Origin: Candidatus Latescibacterota bacterium
GTDB lineage: Bacteria; Krumholzibacteriota; Krumholzibacteriia; JACNKJ01
Length of the DNA: 64,000 nt
Reading direction: 5' to 3'
Assembly: GCA_020633725.1 (NCBI GenBank)
Contig: JACKDC010000003.1
Span: 62,001 to 126,000 of the forward strand
The translations under genes and the position numbers were made by a program. The notes beneath the pieces are model-generated. The model was not told the origin of the DNA. It was given only the letters and a program-made list of their open reading frames with translations, and did no database searches. Positions 1 through 8,890 of the stretch are shown piece by piece (positions within the stretch are counted from its first letter, which is position 1; every line of letters starts with the position of its first letter).

Positions 1-2189
1 GCGTAGCGCGGATGCCCGTGCAGCGGATCCAGGCGCGGGTGCACCTTGAGCAGCACGAGGGTCTGGTCGTGCTCGTCGAAGGCGCGCTCCAGCCAGTCCA
101 GCGCGGTCTCCACCTCGCCCAGGCTCGCGTAGATCGACCCGATCCCGTAGGGCGAGATGTAGCGCTCGGCCCGCATGGCGAGGAGCTGCTCCAGGATCGC
201 GAGGGCGTCGTCGCGGCGGCCCATGCGCGCGTAGACGTGCGCCAGCCCCGACGACGGATCCGGCGCCGCGCCCGCCGCGATCACGCGCCCGCGCGTGTAC
301 TCGGCGATCGCCTCCTCGTAGCGGCCGGAGAGCTCGAGCGCGCGGGCGAGGTCGGTGTGCCCGGCCAGGCTCTCGGCATCCATGGCGATGGCCGCGCGAT
401 AGTGCTCCATGGCCTCCTCGTAGCGCCGCGCGTAGAAGTAGACGTCCCCCACCGACGTGCGCAGGATCACCGAGCTTGGCTCCAGCTCGCGCGCGCGGTG
501 GATCAGGGGCAGCGCCGCGTCGTGGCGGGCGAGCCCCGTCAGCAGCAGGGCGTACCAGCGGTGGGCCGTGGCGTAGTCCGGATTGGCGGCGATCGCCCGC
601 TCGTAGGACGCCGCCGCGGCGTCCCAGTCCCAGTCCCAGTGGCGATGGATGAAGCCCAGCGAGGTGTGCAGCTCGGCCAGCTCGGGATCCACCGCCAGCC
701 CCTGCTCGGCCGCCGACTTCGCGCGCGGATAGGCCTGCTCGGGCGGCAGCGCCTTCACGTTGCCGAGGACGCTGTAGCTGTCGGCCAGGCCGGCGAAGGC
801 GCGCGCGTAGAGCGGGTCGAGGGCGAGGGCCTTCTCGAAGAAGCCGATCGCCGTCTTCATGCCATCGGCCGTCTTCCAGCGGTTCCAGACGAAACGCCCC
901 TGCAGGTAGGCCTCGTGCGCCTCCGCGTTCTCGGTGTGGCCGCGGGCGAGGCGCGCGCGCTGCTCGCGGCTCAGCTCGAGCCGCAGGTTCTCGCCGATCT
1001 CGCGGGCGATCTCGTGCTCGATCGCGAGCAGGTCCGCCGCCGGGCGCTGGTAGTGGGCGCCCCAGAGGCGCGTGCCGTCGCGGGCGTCCACCAGCTCGGT
1101 GCGCACGATGAGCCGGTCGCGATGGCGGCGCAGCCGTCCCGCCAGCACGGCCCGCACGCCGAGGGACTGGCCCAGCTCGCGCAGATCGCCCCCGGCACGC
1201 GACGCGCGCAGCACCGTGCTGCTGGCCATGACGCGCAGGCCCGGCAGGCGGCAGAGGTTGTCGATCAGCGTGTCGGCGATGCCCTCGCTCAGGTACTCGG
1301 CGTCCTCGTCGTCGCTCTCGTTGACGAAGGGGAGCACGGCCAGCGAGTCCAGGGCCTCGGCCTCGGCCGTGGGCGCCTGCGCCAGCAGGTCGAGGATGGC
1401 CGCCGCATCCAGCGCGCGCCGAGCGGCGGACTTGTCGAGGCAGCTGGCGAGAATGCGCCGAAGCCCTGCCGGCAGCGACGGCGCCGGGGCGGGCGGGGCG
1501 TCGCGCAGGATGGCGCTCGTGGTCTCGGGGAGGGACGCCCCGCGAAAGGGGTGCGCGCCGGTGAGCATCTCCTGGAGCATGACGCCGAAGGCGAAGAGGT
1601 CCGCCGCCGCTCCCACCGCCTCCCCCCGCAGCTGCTCCGGGGCCATGTAGGCGGGCGTGCCGACGAGCGCGCCGGGCCGCGTGTGCGCGCTCTGGGTGCT
1701 GTCGTCGTCCGTGGGCGCGAGCTGCACCTTGGCCAGGCCGAAGTCGAGGATCTTCGCGCCGGCCGCCGTCACGAAGACGTTCTCCGGCTTCAGATCCCGG
1801 TGCACGATCCCTCGCGCGTGGCTGGCGGCGAGGCCGGCGGCCACGTCCCGCGCGATCGCCGACGCCCGCGCCGGCGGCAGGGCGCCCTCGCGCGCGAGCA
1901 GCGCGCGCAGCGTTTCGCCCTCTAGCAGCTCGGTGACGACGAAGGTCAGGTCCGCGTCCCGCCCCAGCTCGAAGATCGCGAGGATGTTCGGGTGCGACAG
2001 CGCCGCCACCGCCCGCGCCTCCTGCTCGAAGCGCGCGAGGGCGGCGGCGTCCGCGGCCAGCCCCTCGGGCAGGAGCTTGATCGCCACCTGCCGCCGGAGC
2101 CGCGTGTCCTCGGCGCGATAGACCTCGCCCATGCCTCCCGCGCCCAGGGCTTCGAGGATGCGGTAGTGCGACAGGCTCCGGCCGATCAT
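1..2189 (-). CDS. Serine/threonine protein kinase with TolB-like and TPR domains (C-terminus cut by window edge)
   Basis: The reverse strand from the ATG at 2189 reads open to base 1, so the 3' end lies outside the window. Residues about 8-270 form a Hanks-type kinase: Gly-rich loop GAGGMGEVY with the VAIK lysine, catalytic loop HRDLKPEN, DFGLAK and the APE motif. It phosphorylates Ser/Thr of unknown targets. Residues about 290-430 (LAVLPF...GIADTLIDNL) resemble the TolB/FlgO-like N-terminal domain often fused to such kinases. From about 440 onward there are tandem TPR-like helical repeats for protein binding. No membrane segment is visible in the part present. It starts 5 bases after the stop of the upstream small membrane protein, so the two are probably co-transcribed. 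The kinase assignment is firm; the signal it senses is unknown. Confidence 0.93.
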   Translation of the reverse strand, partial: MIGRSLSHYRILEALGAGGMGEVYRAEDTRLRRQVAIKLLPEGLAADAAALARFEQEARAVAALSHPNILAIFELGRDADLTFVVTELLEGETLRALLAREGALPPARASAIARDVAAGLAASHARGIVHRDLKPENVFVTAAGAKILDFGLAKVQLAPTDDDSTQSAHTRPGALVGTPAYMAPEQLRGEAVGAAADLFAFGVMLQEMLTGAHPFRGASLPETTSAILRDAPPAPAPSLPAGLRRILASCLDKSAARRALDAAAILDLLAQAPTAEAEALDSLAVLPFVNESDDEDAEYLSEGIADTLIDNLCRLPGLRVMASSTVLRASRAGGDLRELGQSLGVRAVLAGRLRRHRDRLIVRTELVDARDGTRLWGAHYQRPAADLLAIEHEIAREIGENLRLELSREQRARLARGHTENAEAHEAYLQGRFVWNRWKTADGMKTAIGFFEKALALDPLYARAFAGLADSYSVLGNVKALPPEQAYPRAKSAAEQGLAVDPELAELHTSLGFIHRHWDWDWDAAAASYERAIAANPDYATAHRWYALLLTGLARHDAALPLIHRARELEPSSVILRTSVGDVYFYARRYEEAMEHYRAAIAMDAESLAGHTDLARALELSGRYEEAIAEYTRGRVIAAGAAPDPSSGLAHVYARMGRRDDALAILEQLLAMRAERYISPYGIGSIYASLGEVETALDWLERAFDEHDQTLVLLKVHPRLDPLHGHPRY

Positions 2190-2194
2190 GCCGC

Positions 2195-2638
2195 TCAGGC
2201 CAGCACGCCGCGGCGGCCCATCGCCCGCGCATAGAGCCAGAGCAGCACGCAGATCACGAAGATCACCAGGCTGAACATGGCCGGCCCGACGCCGCCCATT
2301 GCTTCGAGCCCATTCGTGAACCCGTAGCTGTAGATCGTGGTGATGATCATCGCGATCAGCGAGACCAGAAACACCGGCGTGGCCAGCCGCCGCGCGAGCA
2401 GCAGCAGCACCGAGCCCAGCAGGCCGCCCCAGACCGCGATGGCCCAGGTCGACACGGCCCAGGCGGGGAAGCCGTTGTAGTACTCCAGCTGCTCCGGAGT
2501 GAACTTGGCCATGTAGGCCTCGTTGCTGGTCTCGGTCATCAGGTAGTCGACCGAGCCCATGGCATTCCAGAACAGCGAGACGATGCCCACCACCCACAGG
2601 TGCCAGGGGCGGCGTCGGCCGGCTGCGCTTGCGCTCAT
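2195..2638 (-). CDS. Small four-helix membrane protein of unknown function
   Basis: This encodes a 147-residue protein with about four hydrophobic segments: LWVVGIVSLFWN near the start, TWAIAVWGGLLGSVLLLL, PVFLVSLIAMIITTIY, and MFSLVIFVICVLLWLY. The pattern WN.MG..D, then a charged soluble stretch with an E-rich 'TPEQLEYY' motif, is seen in a widespread family of small uncharacterised membrane proteins, sometimes loosely labelled sugar-transporter-like; no transport role is shown. The ATG at 2638 is preferred because GGAGG lies 5 bases upstream. A GTG at 2650 would be in frame but would put that ribosome binding site inside the gene. It sits between the response regulator and the kinase, all on the minus strand. 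Confidence 0.75.
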   Translation of the reverse strand: MSASAAGRRRPWHLWVVGIVSLFWNAMGSVDYLMTETSNEAYMAKFTPEQLEYYNGFPAWAVSTWAIAVWGGLLGSVLLLLARRLATPVFLVSLIAMIITTIYSYGFTNGLEAMGGVGPAMFSLVIFVICVLLWLYARAMGRRGVLA

Positions 2639-2772
2639 CGGAGCCTCCACGGTGAGGGGTCGGGAGAAGGCCCGCGGCGCGGGCGTCCGTGGAGTCTAGC
2701 GAGCCGGCAAGCGCGGGCCAAGAGCAAGGGCGGTAGCACGCATTCCGAATCCGCGACTCCGGTATCGGAAGC

Positions 2773-3462
2773 CTACCCCGTGAACTTGTAACCCACGCGA
2801 TGCACGGTGACGATCCAGCGCGGATCGGCCGGATCCTCCTCGAGCTTGGCGCGCAGCTTCGAGACGTGCATGTCCACCGTGCGCGTGATGGGCGCGGTGT
2901 CGTAGTCCCAGACCGCGTCGAGGATCTGCTGCCGGCTCAGCACCTGCCCGCTGTGGCGAAGGAAGTACTCCAGCAGGCGCAGCTCGCGCCGGCTCAGCTC
3001 CTGGGACTCGCCCGCCCGGCGCAGCGTGCCCGCCTCGAAGTCCACCTCCACGTCGCCGAAGCGCCGGCGCCCCAGCGCGCTCTCCGCGGGCTCGCCGCTC
3101 GACGCGCGGCGCAGCACCGCCTCCACCCGGGCCAGCAGCTCGGCGAAGCTGAAGGGCTTGGTGACGTAGTCGTCCGCCCCCAGCTTGAGCCCGAGCACCT
3201 TGTCCAGCTCCTGGCTGCGCGCGGTCAGCATGATGATCGGCAGCGCGCTCCCGGCCGCCCGCAGCTCCTTGCAGACGTCGAGGCCGCTCTTTCGCGGCAG
3301 CATGAGGTCGAGGATCATGAGATCCGGCGGCGCTTCCTCCACCGCCACCAGGGCGGCCTCGCCGTCCTCCGCGAGCTGGATCTTGTAGCCCTCGAAGCTG
3401 AAGCCGTCCATCAGCGCGGTGGCCATGGCGGGCTCGTCCTCAACGATCAGGATTCTAGGCAT
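2773..3462 (-). CDS. OmpR/PhoB-family response regulator
   Basis: This is a 229-residue two-component response regulator. The receiver domain is at residues 1-120, with acidic residues in VEDE (8-10), the phosphoacceptor Asp52 in LMILDLMLP and the conserved Lys in TKPFSF. A winged-helix DNA-binding domain follows at about 130-229 (SRRELRLLEYFL, ending VHRVGYKF). Phosphorylation by the cognate kinase should promote dimerisation and binding to direct-repeat sites. The start ATG overlaps the last 8 bases of the upstream histidine kinase gene, and GGAGGAG lies just before it, so the pair is translationally coupled. The regulon is unknown. Three ACAG direct repeats at 5187-5220, between this operon and the divergent PDZ gene, are a candidate binding site. 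Confidence 0.95.
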   Translation of the reverse strand: MPRILIVEDEPAMATALMDGFSFEGYKIQLAEDGEAALVAVEEAPPDLMILDLMLPRKSGLDVCKELRAAGSALPIIMLTARSQELDKVLGLKLGADDYVTKPFSFAELLARVEAVLRRASSGEPAESALGRRRFGDVEVDFEAGTLRRAGESQELSRRELRLLEYFLRHSGQVLSRQQILDAVWDYDTAPITRTVDMHVSKLRAKLEEDPADPRWIVTVHRVGYKFTG

Positions 3463-5116
3463 GCTCCTCCTTACGGGGCCCGGCGGCGCCCGTTTCCTTC
3501 CCCGCGCCTGCCAGCGGGAGACAGAGCGTGAAGACGCTGCCGGCGCCGGGCTCGCTCTCCACGCCCACCCGGCCGCCGTGGGCCTCGGCGATGTGCCGCA
3601 CGATCGCCAGGCCCAGGCCGCTGCCCTTGACGTCGTGCACCAGTCCCTTGCTCACGCGGTGGAAGCGGTCGAAGATGCGCGCCAGCTCCTCGCGCGGAAT
3701 GCCGATGCCGCGATCCCGCACGGCGATGCAGACCTCGTCGGCCGTGCGGCGCAGCGTCACGTCGATCTCGCGGCTGGCCCCCGAGTACTTGAGCGCGTTG
3801 TCGAGCAGGTTGCCCAGCGCCCGGCTCAGGGCTTCGGCGTCGGCGAGCAGCGGCTCGAGCGCGGCGTCGGGGCCCGCGTAGTTAACATCGAAGTCGCGGG
3901 CGGCGGGACGGCGGCGGAAGGTCTCCACCGCGGCCTCCACCACCGACTCGAGCTGGGTCGGCGCGAGCCGGTAGCTCTTGCGGCCGCTCTCGATGCGCGA
4001 GAAGTCGAGGATGTTCTCGATCAGCAGGGACAGCCGGCGCGACTCGGATTCGATCGTCTCGCCGTAGTGCCGCACCTGCTCCCCGCCCTGGACGCGCCCG
4101 CTGCGCAGCAGCTCGGCGTAGACGCGGATCGACGCCAGCGGCGTCCGCAGCTCGTGGCTGACGTTGGAGACGAAGTCGCTCTTCATCGCGCTGAGCCGCA
4201 CGGCCCGCCGCGCGGCGCGCAGCGCGAAGAGCAGCCCGCCCATGAGCACGAGGGCGAGCGCGAGCGAGAGCGCCAGGTTCAGCGCGAAGTTCGTCCGCGC
4301 CCAGGCCTCCTCGGCGCGCACCGACTGAGCGAGGTAGAGCGTCCAGTCGGTGTAGAGGAAGGGCAGGGCACGGTGCACCGTCGAAGCCTCCACCACGCCG
4401 ATGCTCCCCAGCACGGGGGTGCCGGCGCGGTCCGTCACCAGCACGCCGATGTCGCTCGACTCGCCGTTCGACTGGGGGAAGTAGGCGAAGAAGGCCTTGC
4501 GGACGATCTTCGGCAGCAGGCGCTGGCGCAGGAAGTCCTCGTCGACGATGAAGCCGGCGATCCCCACCAGGTCGCCGCGCTCGTTGGCGACGGGGTTGAG
4601 GACGATGCGGTTGGCCGGGTCGCCTTCGTCGACGCGCAAGGGGCCAGAGCCCTGCACGGTGCGCTGGGCGCCGCGCACCTGCCACGGCGCGCAGGCGAGG
4701 ATGATGGCGAGGCTCTCGTCCGAGGAGGGCGGCGTGACCAAGCGCTGCTCGTCGGGGTGGTAGACCAGGAAGTTGCCGAACTCCGCCCGCGTGAAGTCCA
4801 CGACGAAGAGCGTGCGCGTGCCTTCGAGCTCCTGGCTTCCCCAGCTGCCGGCCATCTTCTGCAGCCGGCCCTCGGTGAAGAGCTCGGCCGGCACGTTGAG
4901 CAGGCGCTCGGCCCGGCTGCGATAGTAGTACTCGTACTCGGTGCTGACGGCCTCGACGAAGTTGGTGAGGGTGGCCTGGCGGAGGACGTCGCCCGCCTCG
5001 CCCAGACGCCGCAGCCAGCGGTACTGAAGACCCAGCAACAGGATCAGCGGCGCCAGCACGGCCACCAGACCCAGCCAGAAGGCGGAGCTGCGGGCGATCT
5101 TGCGCAAGGTGTCCAT
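3455..5116 (-). CDS. Membrane sensor histidine kinase
   Basis: This is a 553-residue inner-membrane sensor kinase that should phosphorylate the adjacent response regulator. There is a transmembrane helix at about 13-33 and a second at about 275-297, with a roughly 240-residue periplasmic sensor region between them that has no family I recognise. The HisKA phosphoacceptor is His321 in VSHELRTPL. The ATPase domain shows the N box (LGNLLDNALKYS), G1 (DRGIGIP), F box (IFDRFHR) and G2 (GSGLGLAIVRHI). The start was taken at the ATG of MDTLRK because it leads directly into the first membrane helix; longer upstream extensions are Arg-rich and cross the promoter region. It overlaps the regulator gene by 8 bases. 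Confidence 0.94.
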   Translation of the reverse strand: MDTLRKIARSSAFWLGLVAVLAPLILLLGLQYRWLRRLGEAGDVLRQATLTNFVEAVSTEYEYYYRSRAERLLNVPAELFTEGRLQKMAGSWGSQELEGTRTLFVVDFTRAEFGNFLVYHPDEQRLVTPPSSDESLAIILACAPWQVRGAQRTVQGSGPLRVDEGDPANRIVLNPVANERGDLVGIAGFIVDEDFLRQRLLPKIVRKAFFAYFPQSNGESSDIGVLVTDRAGTPVLGSIGVVEASTVHRALPFLYTDWTLYLAQSVRAEEAWARTNFALNLALSLALALVLMGGLLFALRAARRAVRLSAMKSDFVSNVSHELRTPLASIRVYAELLRSGRVQGGEQVRHYGETIESESRRLSLLIENILDFSRIESGRKSYRLAPTQLESVVEAAVETFRRRPAARDFDVNYAGPDAALEPLLADAEALSRALGNLLDNALKYSGASREIDVTLRRTADEVCIAVRDRGIGIPREELARIFDRFHRVSKGLVHDVKGSGLGLAIVRHIAEAHGGRVGVESEPGAGSVFTLCLPLAGAGKETGAAGPRKEEHA

Positions 5117-5186
5117 CGGCCATCCCCTTCGATGGGGAAAAGCTAGCGGACGCGGGGGTCCGAGGGCGAGGACGATCGGCGGCGAT

Positions 5187-5220
5187 TTTACAGACCGGAT
5201 ACAGCTTTGACAGCATTTTA
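5187..5220. promoter_or_regulatory. Candidate response-regulator binding site: three ACAG direct repeats
   Basis: In the 216-base divergent region between the histidine kinase and the PDZ gene, the plus strand holds TTTACAG, ATACAG and TGACAG. The ACAG cores begin at 5190, 5201 and 5210, spaced 11 and 9 bases apart, inside an AT-rich patch that stands out from the GC-rich surroundings. On the minus strand this reads as CTGT repeats, like the half-sites of PhoB-type regulators (established for the family, about 11-base periodicity). Assignment to the neighbouring regulator is inference. The rest of 5117-5332 holds no gene. Confidence 0.45.
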
Positions 5221-5332
5221 CCCCCCTCCTCACCCCTTTTACTCGACCCCGACGTACACTTCTCCCAGCAGCGGGCCGCGAGGAACCCCACACCGACGAC
5301 GGCTCCCCACACCGCTACGAGAGGAGACTCCG

Positions 5333-5824
5333 ATGCAGCGACTCGCCTTTACCGTGTTGCTGGTCCTGACGCTCTTCACCGCCGCCGTCTGGTACGCCCC
5401 CGCCTGGGCCGGGGAGTACGAGAAGTGCACGATGGACACGCAGGCCTGCCTCAACAAGATGACCGAGATGCTCAAGACCACCGGCTGGGTGGGCATCGAG
5501 TACGAGCCCCGCGAGGAGGGCGGCCTGGACGTGAAGCGCGTCGTCCCCGAGAGCCCCGCGGCGGCCGCCGGCCTCGAGCCCGGCGACCTGATCACCGCGA
5601 TGTACGGGATCGAGTTCAAGAAGGGCAACGACGACAAGCTGAAGAAGGCCCGCAAGGACTTCGCGCCCGGACAGGAAGTTGTCTACACGGTGCTCCGTGA
5701 CGGCGCGAACAAGACGATCACGCTGACGCTGGCGCCCATGCCCGCGGACGTCATGGCCCAGTGGATCGGCCGCCACATGATGGATCACGCGCAGGTGGCC
5801 GACGTGGCCTCCGCCAACCCCTAG
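5333..5824 (+). CDS. Secreted PDZ-domain protein
   Basis: This is a 163-residue protein with an N-terminal signal peptide (MQRLAFTVLLVLTLFTAAVWY..AWA, cut near residue 26). One PDZ domain spans about residues 45-130: GWVGIEYEP at the start, VVPESPAAAAGLEPGDLITAMYG as the carboxylate-binding core, and a final strand TLTLAPMP. There is no protease domain, so it is probably a periplasmic or envelope adaptor that binds protein C-termini. GAGGAG is 6 bases before the chosen ATG; upstream in-frame codons lack a ribosome binding site. It is divergent from the two-component operon and may be regulated by it. It is followed by a strong intrinsic terminator, so it is probably monocistronic. Confidence 0.85.
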   Translation: MQRLAFTVLLVLTLFTAAVWYAPAWAGEYEKCTMDTQACLNKMTEMLKTTGWVGIEYEPREEGGLDVKRVVPESPAAAAGLEPGDLITAMYGIEFKKGNDDKLKKARKDFAPGQEVVYTVLRDGANKTITLTLAPMPADVMAQWIGRHMMDHAQVADVASANP

Positions 5825-5856
5825 CGCATTCATCCTGCCAATCCCGGCGAAGTGCC

Positions 5857-5887
5857 GCCCCGGCCGCCCCACGCGGCCGGGGCTTTT
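5857..5887 (+). terminator. Intrinsic terminator of the PDZ gene
   Basis: A perfect 11-bp stem (GCCCCGGCCGC at 5857-5867 with its complement at 5873-5883) has a 5-base loop and is followed by TTTT. Confidence 0.9.
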
Positions 5888-5953
5888 CTCGTTTGCGCCC
5901 GCTCGCCCGAGGCGTTATTCATGTAGACCCTCGACCGGACGGAGGAGCGGACC

Positions 5954-6715
5954 GTGGCCGCAGCCGAATGCAAGCGAGTCCTGATCACGGGAGCCTCCCG
6001 CGGCATCGGCCGGGCCTCGGCCGAGGCCTTTGCCGCGGCGGGACATCGCGTGGCCATCCACTACCAGCGCGCCGGCGACGCCGCCCGCGAGCTGGCGGAG
6101 CGCCTGCCCGGCGGGCCGCACCCCGTGGTGCAGGCGGACCTCGCCGACGCGAGCGCGGTCCTCGCCCTGGAGGAGATGGCGGCCGACGCGCTGGGCGGCC
6201 TGGACGTGCTCGTCAACAACGCCGGCATCTACGAGGAGCACCCGCCCCTCGCAACGCGCCCCGCCGACTGGCGGCGCGCCTGGGAGCGGACCCTGGCGGT
6301 GAACCTGATCGCGCCGGCGCTGCTCAGCCAGCTCGCCGCCCGGCGGATGGCCGCGGCAGGGGGCGGGCGGATCGTCAACGTGAGCAGCCGCGGCGCCTTC
6401 CGCGGCGAGCCGACCGCGCCGGCCTACGGCGCGAGCAAGGCCGGCCTCAACGCCTGCGGCCAGTCGCTGGCCAGGGCGCTGGCGCCGGCCGGCGTGCTGG
6501 TCTTCACCGTGGCCCCGGGCTGGGTGGAGACGGACATGGCCGCGGACTTCCTGGCGGGGCCCGAGGGCGCCGCCATCCGCGGGCAGAGCCCGCTGGACCG
6601 GGCCGCGAGCCCGGCCGAGATCGCCGCCGCCGTGCTGTGGCTCGGCACCGACGCGCCGGCCTATGCCACCGGTGGCATCGTGGACGTCAACGGGGCCTCC
6701 TACCTGCGCAGCTAG
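5954..6715 (+). CDS. SDR-family oxidoreductase (FabG-like)
   Basis: This is a 253-residue classical short-chain dehydrogenase/reductase. It has the Rossmann NAD(P)-binding motif TGASRGIGRA at about 11-20, the structural NNAG motif (VLVNNAG), the catalytic Ser region (IVNVSSRGAF), the catalytic YxxxK pair in AYGASKAG, and the PGWVETDM loop after strand six. Family knowledge says such enzymes reduce or oxidise carbonyl/hydroxyl substrates; 3-oxoacyl-ACP reductase is the nearest general description, but the substrate cannot be read from sequence. It starts at GTG with GGAGGAG 7 bases upstream. The upstream terminator and the 61-base gap to the OmpA-like gene suggest it has its own promoter. Confidence 0.9.
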   Translation: MAAAECKRVLITGASRGIGRASAEAFAAAGHRVAIHYQRAGDAARELAERLPGGPHPVVQADLADASAVLALEEMAADALGGLDVLVNNAGIYEEHPPLATRPADWRRAWERTLAVNLIAPALLSQLAARRMAAAGGGRIVNVSSRGAFRGEPTAPAYGASKAGLNACGQSLARALAPAGVLVFTVAPGWVETDMAADFLAGPEGAAIRGQSPLDRAASPAEIAAAVLWLGTDAPAYATGGIVDVNGASYLRS

Positions 6716-6776
6716 GGGCGGCGCAGAAGGGCCTCAGCCAGCGCGGGCGCTCCCGCGCGAGACCCGTGAGGTGATC

Positions 6777-7457
6777 ATGAATCGCAGATTCGTCGGAGCC
6801 GTTCACATCGTGCTGCTCGCCGCGCTCATCGTGGGCCCGCTGGGCTGCGCCTCCATGTCGCGGCAGGAGAAGGGCGCCGCCATGGGCGGCACCGCGGGCG
6901 CCGTGATCGGCGGAGTCATCGGCAAGCAGCTGGGCAACACGGCCGCGGGCGCCATCATCGGCGCTGCGGTCGGCGGCGCGGCCGGCGCCTACATCGGCAA
7001 CTACATGGACAAGCAGGCCGCCGAGATGGAGCGCGACCTCGAGGGCGCGAAGATCGAGCGGATCGGCGAGGGCATCAAGGTGACCTTCGACTCGGGCATC
7101 CTCTTCGCCGTGAACAAGGCCGACCTCAGCGCCCCCGCGCAGGAGAACCTGACCAAGCTCAGCGCGATCCTGCAGAAGTACGATGAGACGAACATCCTCA
7201 TCGAGGGGCACACCGACTCCGACGGCACCGAGGAGTACAACCAGGCGCTGAGCGAGCGCCGCGCCGGCTCCGTGGCGGCCTTCCTGGCCGAGCACCAGGT
7301 GGCGTCCGGGCGCATGAGCCCGGTGGGCTACGGCGAGATCCAGCCCATCGCCAGCAACGACACGGCCGAGGGCAAGGCCGCGAACCGGCGCGTGGAGGTG
7401 GCGATCATGGCCAACGACAAGCTCAAGAAGGCCGCCGAGCAGCAGGTGGGCGGCTGA
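6777..7457 (+). CDS. OmpA-family lipoprotein with glycine zipper
   Basis: This is a 226-residue outer-membrane lipoprotein. The signal peptide ends in the lipobox LGC (Cys about residue 24). Next comes a glycine-zipper segment of alternating small residues (GGTAGAVIGGVIG, GAIIGAAVGGAAGAYIG) at about 35-80, then an OmpA C-terminal peptidoglycan-binding domain at about 105-215 with the signatures ILIEGHTDSDGTEEYNQALSERRA and NRRVEVAI. The order matches the YiaD/Pal-like group that anchors the outer membrane to peptidoglycan. The ATG at 6777 follows GTGAGGTG. It is terminated by the hairpin just downstream. Confidence 0.92.
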   Translation: MNRRFVGAVHIVLLAALIVGPLGCASMSRQEKGAAMGGTAGAVIGGVIGKQLGNTAAGAIIGAAVGGAAGAYIGNYMDKQAAEMERDLEGAKIERIGEGIKVTFDSGILFAVNKADLSAPAQENLTKLSAILQKYDETNILIEGHTDSDGTEEYNQALSERRAGSVAAFLAEHQVASGRMSPVGYGEIQPIASNDTAEGKAANRRVEVAIMANDKLKKAAEQQVGG

Positions 7458-7484
7458 TCGCTCCACCGGATCGAGATCGACCGC

Positions 7485-7516
7485 AGGGGTTCCGGCGCGC
7501 GCTGGAACCCCTTTTT
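7485..7516 (+). terminator. Intrinsic terminator after the OmpA-like gene
   Basis: The stem AGGGGTTCC pairs with GGAACCCCT across a 10-base GC-rich loop and ends in TTTTT. Confidence 0.9.
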
Positions 7517-7591
7517 GCTGCGAACGTATTCGATCCCGCCGGTGTCGAACCCGGTGGCTTCCCCGCCCACACCCTGCCAAGGAGACTCCCG

Positions 7592-8890
7592 ATGCCCCTG
7601 CGCGAACGCCTGCCTGCGCTGACCCTGACGACGCTCGCGACCCTCGCCCTCGCCTTCCCCGCCGCCGCCTCGCCCTGGCGAGGCAGCGTGACGCAGGAGG
7701 ACGGCGTCGAGGTGGTCCACAACCCCGCCGAGCCGTCGGGCGGCGAGAAGGCCCTCGCCCCCACCGAGCTCTGGCACCTGGGCGCCGACGAGGACGCCCC
7801 CGAGTCCGAGCTCTTCGGCATGATCACCAACATCCTCGTGGACGAGGACGGCAACAGCTACCTCCTCGACATGCAGCTGAACGAGATCCGCGTCTTCTCG
7901 CCCACCGGCGAGTACCTGCGCAGCCTCGGGCGCAATGGCGAGGGCCCGGGCGAGTTCAGAAACGGCATGCACGAGTTCTTCCTGCCCGAGGGCCGGATCG
8001 GCGTGGCCCAGATGATGCCCTCGCGCATCGCCGTGCTCGGCCGCGAGGGCGACGGCTTCGCCGACCTCACGATCCCCGGCCCCGCCGGCGCGGGCCTGCA
8101 GATGGTCAACGGCGCCAGGGGTGCCGGCGACCACTGCGTGCTGGCGCTCATGACGCCCATTCAGGGCGACGGCCGCTCGGAAACCCGACGCAGCCTCATC
8201 GCCGTGGCGCCGGACGGCGCGCTGAAGGCCACCTACAACGAGCTGTCCGAGTTCTTCGAGGGCGGCGGGATGCGCTTCAGCTTCGGCACCGGCGAGGGCG
8301 AGGACTTCACCGGACAGTGGGACGTTGATGGCGCCGGCCGCGTCTACACGGCGCCCATGTACGACCAGTATCTGCTCCGGGTCTACGCGCCGGACGGCAA
8401 GCTCATCCGCCGCGTGCTCACGGACTACGAGCACCTGAAGCGCACGAAGGACGAGATCGCGGAGATCGAGGAGCGGCAGGCGGGGCTGCCCGAGGGCTTC
8501 CCGCGGCCGGAGATCAACCCCTACCTCCGCGATGTGCGCGGGATCGTCGTGCGCCCGGACGGCAGCGTCTGGGTCGACAGCAGCCGGAACTCGCGGCGGC
8601 GCGAGGCCGGCGCGGTGGGTCCCTTCGACCGCTACGACCCCCAGGGCCGCTTCGTCGAGCGCGTCACCCTGAAGGCCGACTACGATCCCGAGCGCGACGA
8701 CGTGGTCGTCGCCGGCGATCGCCTCTTCGTGATCAAGGAGGCCCAGATGACCTCCGGCACCTTCCAGGCGAGCTCCGGCGCCATGAACATGGTGATCACG
8801 ATGGGTGGCGGCGACGAGGAGGACGAGGACGAGGAACTCGACCCCGCCCCCCTCTCGGTGATCAGCTACCGCCTGCCGGCGGGCTACTGA
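7592..8890 (+). CDS. Secreted 6-bladed beta-propeller (NHL-like) protein
   Basis: This is a 432-residue protein with a signal peptide (LTLATLALAFPAAA). Repeated propeller strands are visible, each with a D..GN/GR turn followed by a hydrophobic strand and 'V(F/Y).P.G..(L/I)R': DEDGNSYLLDMQLNEIRVFSPTGEYLRSLG, VDGAGRVYTAPMYDQYLLRVYAPDGKLIRRV and VRPDGSVWVDSSRN. The motif NGEGPGEF is typical of '6-bladed beta-propeller' proteins of Bacteroidota-like bacteria. An acidic stretch (EEDEDEE) lies near the C-terminus. It has no sorting module and no recognisable active site, so a binding role is likely. The last 29 bases overlap the convergent M16 peptidase gene. Confidence 0.82.
   Translation: MPLRERLPALTLTTLATLALAFPAAASPWRGSVTQEDGVEVVHNPAEPSGGEKALAPTELWHLGADEDAPESELFGMITNILVDEDGNSYLLDMQLNEIRVFSPTGEYLRSLGRNGEGPGEFRNGMHEFFLPEGRIGVAQMMPSRIAVLGREGDGFADLTIPGPAGAGLQMVNGARGAGDHCVLALMTPIQGDGRSETRRSLIAVAPDGALKATYNELSEFFEGGGMRFSFGTGEGEDFTGQWDVDGAGRVYTAPMYDQYLLRVYAPDGKLIRRVLTDYEHLKRTKDEIAEIEERQAGLPEGFPRPEINPYLRDVRGIVVRPDGSVWVDSSRNSRRREAGAVGPFDRYDPQGRFVERVTLKADYDPERDDVVVAGDRLFVIKEAQMTSGTFQASSGAMNMVITMGGGDEEDEDEELDPAPLSVISYRLPAGY

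Noticed and set aside
12..1925. Long plus-strand open frame over the kinase gene
   Set aside because: Arg/Gly-rich with no domain motifs; the opposite strand carries a clear kinase with all catalytic motifs.
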